This document shows positions 1 through 4,882 of a DNA stretch of 5,240 bases, piece by piece. The notes below the pieces were generated by a model that saw only the letters and a list, made by a program, of their open reading frames with translations, was not told the DNA's origin and searched no databases. The number at the start of each line of letters is the position of its first letter. Position 1 is the first letter of the stretch. This DNA comes from Acidobacteriota bacterium. Lineage in GTDB: Bacteria > Acidobacteriota > Blastocatellia > Pyrinomonadales > Pyrinomonadaceae. A program made the translations under genes and the position numbers. The stretch covers positions 1 to 5,240 of the forward strand of contig QHXL01000254.1 of the NCBI GenBank assembly GCA_003222935.1. The letters run 5' to 3'.

Positions 1-1
1 T

Positions 2-862
2 GGCCCGGTAACCTTTACAAACCTGTCGCCTATTTCATTTCCAAGTGTGGGCGTCGCAACACCCTACCCGTCCAATATTCTTGTCAGTGGCCTTTCAACC
101 ACGATAAGTAAAGTGACCGTCACGCTTTCAAACCTTACACACACCTTCCCGGATGACGTGGATCTCCTCCTGGTGTCACCAAGTGGAAGGAAGATGATCA
201 TCATGTCTGACACAGGCGGACTGAACGCTGTGTCGAACGTCACGATCACACTGGACGATGCTGCCTCAACCAATATTCCTGACAGCGCAGCACTGACGTC
301 AGGATCCTTTAGACCGGGTAATTACCTCACTGTGCAGGATGCTTTTGCGGCGACGGCGCCGGCTGGTCCATATCTCACGCCACAAACCGGAGGTACCGAA
401 ACCCTGACATCCGCCTTTACTGGCGCAGCCGGCGGAGATCCAAACGGTACCTGGAGCCTCTACGCCGTCGACGATGCCAGCGGCGACCTGGGAAGTATTG
501 CCGGTGGCTGGAGTCTGACCATCACTCCTTTGGTGTTTATGTGCACGACGCCGTGCGGTTCGGTGAATCTCGTGGTCACGTCGACACTGACTCGACCCAA
601 TCCGACCACCGTGCAGGCTGCAATCCAGGTGCAGAACTTAGGTGCAGTCACTGCCAACAACGTTTCGTTGAGCACCGCCCGACTCGGAACCACTATCGGA
701 ACGCCGTTGCCGCAGAACCTGGGGAGCCTGGCGCCAGGAGCGACCGCAAACGCAGTTGTTATCTTCACAAATTCAAGTCCGGGGGCTAACTCTACCCTTG
801 TCGTGGGTGGTACTTACACCGGAGGTTCTTTCAGCAATACCAAACGCGTCACCATCCCGTGA
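2..862 (+). CDS. Secreted P-domain protein, 3' end (5' partial)
   Basis: The reading frame is open from the left edge (first full codon at base 2) to a TGA at 860-862, giving 286 visible residues. The GTG at 47 is probably not the start, because the conserved domain already begins upstream of it (TFTNLSPISFPS). Visible residues ~1-175 look like a proprotein-convertase P-domain: PYPSNILVSGL, the HTFPDDVDLLLVSPSG core, MSDTGG, then NGTWSLYAVDDASGDLG and GGWSLTITP. Such domains are beta-sandwiches, often at the C-terminus of secreted subtilisin-like peptidases or large surface proteins. A short Cys pair (CTTPC) links to a second beta-rich domain of about 105 residues resembling CARDB/DUF11 Ig-like folds (VQNLGAVTANNVSL, LGSLAPGATANAVV). 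The protein ends in RVTIP with no PEP-CTERM or membrane anchor. Any catalytic domain would lie left of the window, so the full function is unknown. It is co-directional with the next gene, 51 nt downstream. Confidence 0.85.
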   Translation, partial: GPVTFTNLSPISFPSVGVATPYPSNILVSGLSTTISKVTVTLSNLTHTFPDDVDLLLVSPSGRKMIIMSDTGGLNAVSNVTITLDDAASTNIPDSAALTSGSFRPGNYLTVQDAFAATAPAGPYLTPQTGGTETLTSAFTGAAGGDPNGTWSLYAVDDASGDLGSIAGGWSLTITPLVFMCTTPCGSVNLVVTSTLTRPNPTTVQAAIQVQNLGAVTANNVSLSTARLGTTIGTPLPQNLGSLAPGATANAVVIFTNSSPGANSTLVVGGTYTGGSFSNTKRVTIP

Positions 863-892
863 TAGCCCGTGAGAGCCTGGTGATAGAACATT

Positions 893-900
893 GGAAAGGA
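893..900 (+). promoter_or_regulatory. Likely ribosome binding site of the PEP-CTERM gene
   Basis: The purine run GGAAAGGA ends 13 nt before the ATG at 914. This is slightly long for a Shine-Dalgarno spacing, but it is the only good candidate and supports the 914 start, which also gives a clean signal peptide. Confidence 0.5.
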
Positions 901-913
901 CGCCTTAAACTAA

Positions 914-1417
914 ATGAAAACAAAACAGCTGTTACTGAGCACGTGCGCTTTGATCTTGCTGGCAACTCTCTCAACCATCGCCCGGGCCGATCCGGTGATC
1001 TTAACGCTTCCAACAAGCGTGGTCGTTCAAGCAGGGAGTAGTGTTGGCGTCATCGGCACTTTGGAAAACCAGGGTGTTCCAGCATTCAACATCAGTTCGT
1101 GGAACATCAACCTGAGTGATCCTTTGCTCACTTATGACGACACTGGTTTATTCGGCTCGCCGGCAGTCTTGAATGCACTGGAAACGTTCGGACCGACCAA
1201 CTTCTTTGATGTGTTTGCCGACGCTGCATTAGCACCAGGCAACTATGTCGGCACCCTGACAATTATGGATGCAACTAGAAATCTCGACGTCACGCGTACA
1301 TTCTTAATTACAGTGACACCGGGTGGGACTCAAGTCGTACCAGAACCGGCCTCGATGATTCTATTGGTGAGTGGAGTGGGCGGCCTGTTGCTGTCGAGTA
1401 GGCGCCGACATTTGTAG
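914..1417 (+). CDS. PEP-CTERM sorting domain protein
   Basis: This 167-residue exported protein has an N-terminal signal peptide: basic MKTKQ, hydrophobic residues 6-20, and a likely cleavage after ARA25. The mature part (26-138) is beta-rich, with Val/Thr/Asn-rich segments such as GSSVGVIGTLENQG and GNYVGTLTIMDATRN that suggest one Ig-like sandwich. I do not recognise a named family for it. The C-terminus (141-167) is a textbook PEP-CTERM signal: VVPEPAS, a hydrophobic segment of about 15 residues (MILLVSGVGGLLL) and a basic tail SSRRRHL. In the known system, exosortase (EpsH/XrtA type) recognises such tails and processes the protein for the cell surface or extracellular matrix. No exosortase is in the window. 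The gene follows the P-domain gene in the same direction and may share its transcript. The start is supported by the signal peptide. Substrate and role are unknown. Confidence 0.88.
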   Translation: MKTKQLLLSTCALILLATLSTIARADPVILTLPTSVVVQAGSSVGVIGTLENQGVPAFNISSWNINLSDPLLTYDDTGLFGSPAVLNALETFGPTNFFDVFADAALAPGNYVGTLTIMDATRNLDVTRTFLITVTPGGTQVVPEPASMILLVSGVGGLLLSSRRRHL

Positions 1418-1460
1418 GAACGTCTCCAGTGGATCTAACCCGCAAGACCTCTTGTTGATC

Positions 1461-1484
1461 TAACCCGCGAAGCGGGTGTGAGCA
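1461..1484 (+). repeat. REP-like palindrome, degenerate copy
   Basis: A perfect palindrome ACCCGC-GAA-GCGGGT (1463-1477) is followed by GTGAGCA. Over 24 nt it matches the copy at 1546-1569 at 19 positions, so it is probably an older or diverged copy of the same repeat in the same orientation. Confidence 0.6.
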
Positions 1485-1489
1485 TAAAG

Positions 1490-1526
1490 CCTGGGGTGCA
1501 GCGAGGCTCTGCGAGCAAACCCCAGG
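1490..1526. repeat. Long hairpin CCTGGGGT...ACCCCAGG
   Basis: An 8-bp perfect outer stem (1490-1497 with 1519-1526) encloses 21 nt. These can form an inner GCAG/CTGC stem (1498-1501 with 1509-1512). There is no T-tract after it, so it is a poor intrinsic terminator. It shares GCAAACCC with the flanking REP-like unit (1515-1522 and 1567-1574), suggesting the same repeat family or a composite element. Confidence 0.6.
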
Positions 1527-1545
1527 TCTCATCAAAATAACCGGT

Positions 1546-1619
1546 GAGCCCGCGAAGCGGGCGACAGCAAACCCGCGTGAATCTAAAACGTGGTTCGCTA
1601 TCGCCCACTTCGCGGGCTC
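1546..1619. repeat. REPIN-like inverted pair of REP elements
   Basis: Two 28-nt arms, 1546-1573 and 1592-1619, are reverse complements of each other with only three mismatches and enclose an 18-nt loop. Each arm carries its own small palindrome. The left is GCCCGC-GAA-GCGGGC (1548-1562, perfect). The right is GCCCAC-TTC-GCGGGC (1603-1617, one mismatch). Two REPs in opposite orientation forming one long imperfect hairpin is the architecture called REPIN/BIME, usually mobilised by RAYT (IS200/IS605-like) transposases encoded elsewhere. No RAYT is in the window. The element could also affect the 3' end of the upstream mRNA or the leader of the downstream gene. Confidence 0.7.
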
Positions 1620-1660
1620 CTAACATTTTGCGTCGCAATCCCAACACCTTTTGCGATCTT

Positions 1661-1682
1661 GGGGAGGTAGAGAGAAACTACC
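1661..1682 (+). promoter_or_regulatory. Distant Shine-Dalgarno with small hairpin before the GH27 start
   Basis: A strong GGGGAGG (1661-1667) lies 21 nt upstream of the ATG at 1689, too far for a normal Shine-Dalgarno. GGTAG (1666-1670) can pair with CTACC (1678-1682) around a 7-nt loop, overlapping the end of the purine tract. The ATG is still the best start, because it gives a complete signal peptide and the next in-frame Met lies inside the conserved catalytic domain. Confidence 0.35.
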
Positions 1683-1688
1683 AACCCT

Positions 1689-3038
1689 ATGAGAAACCTT
1701 AGCCAGTCAATCGCACTCCTGTGCCTCCTTATCTCAGTCACCCATGGACAATCTCGAGTCGCGCCTACTCCTCCAATGGGTTGGAACAGTTGGGACGCAT
1801 ATGGACCAACTGTCACCGAAGCAGAGGTCAAAGCGAATGCTGATTACATGTCACGCCACCTCGCTTCTTTCGGCTGGAAATACATCGTCGTCGACATTCA
1901 GTGGTATGAACCTAATGCGCAGAAACATGGCTATCGAGCGAACGCAGAGTTGATTACCGACGGGTATGGAAGGTTGCTACCAGCGCCGAATCGCTTCCCT
2001 TCATCAGCGAATGGTCGAGGGTTCAAGCCGTTAGCAGACTACGTGCACAGCAAAGGTTTGAAGTTTGGCATTCACATCATGCGTGGAATTCCCCGACAAG
2101 CAGTGCGCACTAATCTGCCCGTCTTCGGTAGCAGCTTGCGTGCTAAAGATATCGCCGATGAACAGAATATCTGCCCCTGGAATACAGACATGTATAGTGT
2201 CCGTGCTGACACACCAGGCGGACAGGCTTACTACAACTCGATCGTGAAAATGTATGCGGCGTGGGGTGTTGACTACATCAAAGCCGACGACATGGCCGCG
2301 TTCAACGGGAAGCCCGCTGACGCAAGCCGACTCGCAGAGATCGCCGCTCTAAGTCGCGCAATTACTAACAGCGGGCGACCTATGGTTTTGAGCCTATCAC
2401 CGGGTCCAGCGAGTATCGACCAAGCGGAGTTTCTAAAGACGCATTCACAGTTGTGGCGAATATCAGATGACTTCTGGGACCGCTGGCAGGATCTGAAAAA
2501 ACAATTCGAATACACACGGAGATGGGCGGGCCGCGAAGGAACGAATTCCTATCCCGATGCCGATATGCTTGCCCTGGGACGCATCGGCATTCGCGCCGAA
2601 CGCGGTGATGATAGGCAAACGCGGTTTACGAGAGAAGAGCAAGTAACGCTGATGACCCTGTGGTCCATTTTTCGTTCCCCACTGATGTTTGGCGGCGACC
2701 TGCCGAGTAACGATGCCTTCACGCTTTCGTTGTTAACAAACAGAGAAGTCCTGGAAGTCGATCAGCATAGTAAGAACAACCGCGAGTTGTTTGTACGCGG
2801 GAATATCGTCGCCTGGACCGCTGACGCTGGGCGTGGCCGTGACAAGTATCTCGCCGTCTTTAATATCGGCGATGACCCTGATCCGGCGCCAGTCAAGGTT
2901 TCACTCGCGGAGATCGGATTAAAAGGAAGTTGTCGTGTCAGAGATTTATGGCAGAACGAAGATCTCAGCGTGATCCAACTTGAATTACAAACGACCGTTC
3001 CTCGTCACGGCGCGAAGTTGTTCACGCTATCTCCTTAA
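1689..3038 (+). CDS. Secreted GH27 family glycosidase (alpha-galactosidase-like)
   Basis: This 449-residue protein resembles clan GH-D, family 27 retaining glycosidases, which remove terminal alpha-galactose, alpha-GalNAc or beta-L-arabinopyranose from glycans. A signal peptide covers residues 1-20 (hydrophobic IALLCLLISV, cleavage near THG/QS), so the enzyme acts in the periplasm or outside. The barrel begins with PPMGWNSWD (28-36), followed by YIVVDIQWYEP (65-74) and GLKFGIHIMRG (123-133). The nucleophile region is DYIKADD, with predicted nucleophile Asp200 after Lys198. The acid/base region is WRISDDFWD, with predicted Asp261 and sugar-binding Arg257. PDADML (289-294) and MTLWSIFRSPLMFGGDL (322-338) are also family-typical. 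A C-terminal beta-sandwich covers about 355-449. It departs from characterised alpha-galactosidases in having DIQW rather than DDxW and SLSPGP where the 2-hydroxyl-binding Glu loop normally sits. GH27 membership is strong; the exact substrate is not established. Confidence 0.9.
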   Translation: MRNLSQSIALLCLLISVTHGQSRVAPTPPMGWNSWDAYGPTVTEAEVKANADYMSRHLASFGWKYIVVDIQWYEPNAQKHGYRANAELITDGYGRLLPAPNRFPSSANGRGFKPLADYVHSKGLKFGIHIMRGIPRQAVRTNLPVFGSSLRAKDIADEQNICPWNTDMYSVRADTPGGQAYYNSIVKMYAAWGVDYIKADDMAAFNGKPADASRLAEIAALSRAITNSGRPMVLSLSPGPASIDQAEFLKTHSQLWRISDDFWDRWQDLKKQFEYTRRWAGREGTNSYPDADMLALGRIGIRAERGDDRQTRFTREEQVTLMTLWSIFRSPLMFGGDLPSNDAFTLSLLTNREVLEVDQHSKNNRELFVRGNIVAWTADAGRGRDKYLAVFNIGDDPDPAPVKVSLAEIGLKGSCRVRDLWQNEDLSVIQLELQTTVPRHGAKLFTLSP

Positions 3039-3049
3039 CCCCATTTGTC

Positions 3050-3073
3050 GGGGCGGCACTCCGTGGCCGCCCC
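3050..3073. terminator. GC-rich hairpin between convergent genes
   Basis: GGGGCGGC (3050-3057) pairs perfectly with GCCGCCCC (3066-3073). The stem can extend to CAC/GTG with one bulged G, leaving a TCC loop. It starts 12 nt after the GH27 stop, the right place for a terminator of that gene. The downstream tract (TTCCGTAAAC) is only weakly T-rich, so termination efficiency is uncertain. On the opposite strand no T-tract follows. Confidence 0.55.
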
Positions 3074-3113
3074 TTCCGTAAACACCGCTTCTTCCTTAAA
3101 ATGTTAACGCTCG

Positions 3114-3686
3114 CTACTTTATCGGCGTTCCCAGGTCGCCTCCCAATAGTTTTTGCGGGACTTGCTTGAAGCGATAGTCACCAGATGAGGGATCGAGATC
3201 AAATACCCAGACCATATCGTAACGATCCTCCGGCCAAACTGCCGGAACATTTTTTTCGCCGCCCAGAATCTTAAATGCAATGTCGGGTATGTATTCTCTC
3301 TGCCAACAGATCAACACCACCCCTCTGCACAAATAGACTTCCTCTAACAACAGTTCAAAGTCGGACCTGGGAAACTCAGAGTTAATTTCGATTCCTAGTT
3401 TCTCTTCCAAAGGTACCAGCGTTTGTATTGGACGTCTGCTGCCACGTCGTCTGAGCGGTTTGGAGGCGTAGAGAAACTGGGGCTTAGCCAGTGACGCATT
3501 CATATGCCCACTTGGAGGGGCAAACAGGCCGATTAACGCACCCGCTCTTTGCCACCCGCGAATCTGTAGCGACTCTTTATCACGCACACCCTTTCGCGTC
3601 ACACCGTAAGGTACAAAATCTTTGTCAGGCTTCTCGGCGTGTCGCACCACCATTATTTTTGTGGCTCTTCGCAGTTTCTTATCCAT
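3114..3686 (-). CDS. Histidine phosphatase superfamily protein, second catalytic His replaced
   Basis: I place the start at the ATG 3684-3686 (190 aa). The frame extends upstream to a GTG at 3743, but those 19 extra residues look non-conserved and leave the RHAEKP motif far from the N-terminus. A GGAG lies 17 nt upstream (3704-3707), a weak ribosome site. The N-terminus KIMVVRHAEKP carries the branch-1 RHxE signature, with Arg15 and the phospho-accepting His16. TRKG, SLQIRGWQRAGAL and FLYASKP follow in the order expected of a small family of uncharacterised bacterial phosphatase-like proteins, as does the C-terminal WPEDRYDMVWVFDLD...FKQVPQ. In relatives as I remember them, the segment after VVLI reads like (C/S)W(E/Q)H, supplying the second catalytic His. 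Here it is CWQRE, with Arg130 (AGA at 3297-3299). The protein may be a pseudo-phosphatase or use another residue. There is no signal peptide, so it is cytoplasmic. Substrate unknown. It converges with the GH27 gene. Confidence 0.8.
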   Translation of the reverse strand: MDKKLRRATKIMVVRHAEKPDKDFVPYGVTRKGVRDKESLQIRGWQRAGALIGLFAPPSGHMNASLAKPQFLYASKPLRRRGSRRPIQTLVPLEEKLGIEINSEFPRSDFELLLEEVYLCRGVVLICWQREYIPDIAFKILGGEKNVPAVWPEDRYDMVWVFDLDPSSGDYRFKQVPQKLLGGDLGTPIK

Positions 3687-3900
3687 ACTTTGCTTATTAC
3701 AAGCTCCGAGAGAATTGAATTTCGATCGCGGACAATTTATCACATCCGATATTCCGTGAACTCGTTAAGGGAAAAATCGAACCAGTGATTAGCGGTTCAC
3801 ACACGGGGCAGCTACACCAAAAAGCCCGATCGAGTCGGGCATTCGTGCGGTGACTTGCTCAAATTGAAAGTTGCTGATGGTGGAACTGGTTGGTTGAGGG
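3687..3900. other. Spacer between def and the phosphatase gene
   Basis: These 214 nt hold the def-operon terminator (3819-3840) and a weak inverted repeat GAACC/GGTTC (3779-3783 with 3794-3798, 10-nt loop). They must also contain the phosphatase promoter if that gene is transcribed independently. I could not find a clear -35/-10 pair. No tRNA or small ORF is convincing. Confidence 0.5.
3819..3840 (-). terminator. Rho-independent terminator of the FKBP-TPR/def block
   Basis: Read on the minus strand, GCCCGA (3840-3835) pairs with TCGGGC (3829-3824) around a 5-nt loop and is followed directly by TTTTT (3823-3819). It lies about 60 nt downstream of the def stop codon, in the correct orientation to end that transcript and insulate the phosphatase gene. 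Confidence 0.75.
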
Positions 3901-4431
3901 TTAGATATTCTCAACGGTACTGAACGAACGCGTTTGCATGCGGTCGATGTAAAGCGTTCCGTTCAGATGATCGATCTCGTGCTGCAAGATGCGTGCGTAC
4001 CAACCCTGCGCATTTATGATGACGGGCTCTGCTCGCTCGTTCAAACATTCGACTCGTACATTCGTGGCGCGACGCACCAGCGCGACAAAACCTTCAACGC
4101 TCAAACACCCTTCAAAAAAGTCGACGGCGGCATCCCCGACAATGGATATCTTCGGATTAATAATCACGTGGAAATCTACTGGCGATCGTCGCCGTGCTTC
4201 CAGCACTTCCGCTGAAACGTCCTTTGTGTAGTCGATACGATCTTCTATCACTGCGAGTTGGATCGACTCACCAATTTGCGGTGCGGCCAGCCCGACGCCG
4301 GGTGCTTCACGCATCGTTTCGCGCATCTCATCAATCAGGCGCCCAATCGCGTCACTTCTGATCTCATCGACGGACAGCGTACGCCCAACCTCTCTCAACA
4401 CCGGGTCGCCTGTTTGAACAATCTTCAGCAT
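3901..4431 (-). CDS. def: Peptide deformylase
   Basis: This 176-residue cytoplasmic metalloenzyme removes the N-formyl group from the initiator Met of nascent proteins. All three family motifs are intact. Motif 1 is GVGLAAPQ (45-52). Motif 2 is EGCLS (107-111), with metal ligand Cys109. Motif 3 is QHEIDH (150-155), with metal ligands His151 and His155 and catalytic Glu152. The length is normal. Motif 2 continues as VEG rather than the common bacterial VPG. Together with GWYARILQHEIDHLNGTLYIDRM, this resembles the PDF1A-like subgroup (organellar enzymes and bacterial relatives) more than E. coli Def. The ATG start is supported by GGAGGT 12 nt upstream. The gene follows the FKBP-TPR gene by 19 nt, so the two are probably co-transcribed, and a terminator lies downstream. 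There is no fmt gene in the window, although def and fmt are often adjacent in other bacteria. Confidence 0.95.
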   Translation of the reverse strand: MLKIVQTGDPVLREVGRTLSVDEIRSDAIGRLIDEMRETMREAPGVGLAAPQIGESIQLAVIEDRIDYTKDVSAEVLEARRRSPVDFHVIINPKISIVGDAAVDFFEGCLSVEGFVALVRRATNVRVECLNERAEPVIINAQGWYARILQHEIDHLNGTLYIDRMQTRSFSTVENI

Positions 4432-4443
4432 ACTTTGGCGCGT

Positions 4444-4449
4444 ACCTCC
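4444..4449 (-). promoter_or_regulatory. Ribosome binding site of def
   Basis: On the minus strand, GGAGGT lies 12 nt before the def ATG and one base after the TGA that ends the TPR frame (4451-4453). The site is therefore tucked against the upstream stop codon, allowing translational coupling. Confidence 0.7.
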
Positions 4450-4450
4450 G

Positions 4451-4882
4451 TCACTGCCCCGTTAACTGCTTCAACGCCTGCTTCGCGCTTTCCATCGTTG
4501 GATCTATGGCGAGTGCCTTTCGATAATTCTCAATCGCCTTCTCTTTGTCGCCGCTCAACAGGTACGCCTCGGCAAGGCTGTCGTAGACGTTTGCTGACTG
4601 CGGATACGCTTCAACGTTAAGCTTCAACACCGCAAGCCCCTCGTTCACCATTCTCCTTCTTAAGAGTGTATAGCCGAATCCGTTGATGTCCGATTCTCCA
4701 ACATAAAGATCCGGATCAGGGGCACTCTTGAGGCTGTGGAACTCAGAAACCATAGCTTCGATGCCTTTTTCTTTGAGGGTGGTTGACAGAATATCCACCA
4801 TCGACCTCGCTTTAACGTCGACGACCTCTACGATAAAGATCAACGTCGAATCAGGAGGGATAGCGTCGCCTGCGCCTCTCCA
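4451..4882 (-). CDS. C-terminal fragment: end of FKBP domain plus TPR tail
   Basis: The conserved reading begins at about 4879, right at the frame break. It gives the last FKBP strand ([17 protein letters not shown], which retains the Phe equivalent to FKBP12 Phe99) and then about 115 residues of helical sequence. That tail contains [20 protein letters not shown] followed by [21 protein letters not shown], a canonical TPR, preceded by a more diverged helical pair. This tail is common at the C-terminus of secreted hydrolases and isomerases in Acidobacteriota and Bacteroidetes, probably for protein-protein contacts (family knowledge from memory). If translated alone, possible starts are TTG at 4843 or ATG at 4801 (GCGAGG just upstream of the latter), but neither yields a signal peptide. 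It would then be a cytoplasmic orphan. def follows 19 nt downstream. Confidence 0.7.
   Translation of the reverse strand, partial: WRGAGDAIPPDSTLIFIVEVVDVKARSMVDILSTTLKEKGIEAMVSEFHSLKSAPDPDLYVGESDINGFGYTLLRRRMVNEGLAVLKLNVEAYPQSANVYDSLAEAYLLSGDKEKAIENYRKALAIDPTMESAKQALKQLTGQ

Larger units (their letters stand above)
1418..1688. other. Intergenic spacer rich in palindromic repeats
   Basis: This 271-nt spacer separates the PEP-CTERM gene from the GH27 gene. It holds a direct repeat GATCTAACCCGC (1432-1443 and 1457-1468), three REP-like palindromes (1463-1477, 1548-1562, 1603-1617) and a separate hairpin (1490-1526). The leader of the GH27 gene occupies 1620-1688. Open frames on the minus strand here are repeat-derived and show no protein-like features. 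I see no RNA gene or transposase remnant. Confidence 0.75.

Noticed and set aside
859..1041. 60-aa plus-strand frame starting at the P-domain stop codon
   Set aside because: It overlaps the signal peptide and mature start of the PEP-CTERM gene in another frame and has no protein-like features.
1432..1619. Possible small CRISPR array from the repeated palindromes
   Set aside because: Copies differ in orientation and spacing, there are no uniform spacers, and no cas genes are present. A REP/REPIN explanation fits better.
1308..1647. Minus-strand open frames across the repeat spacer
   Set aside because: They consist largely of repeat sequence and the reverse of the PEP-CTERM gene. They show no domain, signal or plausible ribosome site.
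3687..3743. Longer GTG start for the histidine phosphatase (19 more residues)
   Set aside because: The extension is not protein-family-like and has no better ribosome site. The ATG at 3686 places RHAEKP at residues 15-20, a more usual distance from the N-terminus.
3770..3850. tRNA-like GGTTCGA on the minus strand near a GTAGCT motif
   Set aside because: The T-arm stem does not pair, and no acceptor stem or anticodon arm closes around it. The adjacent GC hairpin is better explained as the terminator at 3819-3840.
3934..4620. Plus-strand frames opposite def and the TPR fragment
   Set aside because: They are shadows of def and the TPR region, whose motifs are intact on the minus strand.
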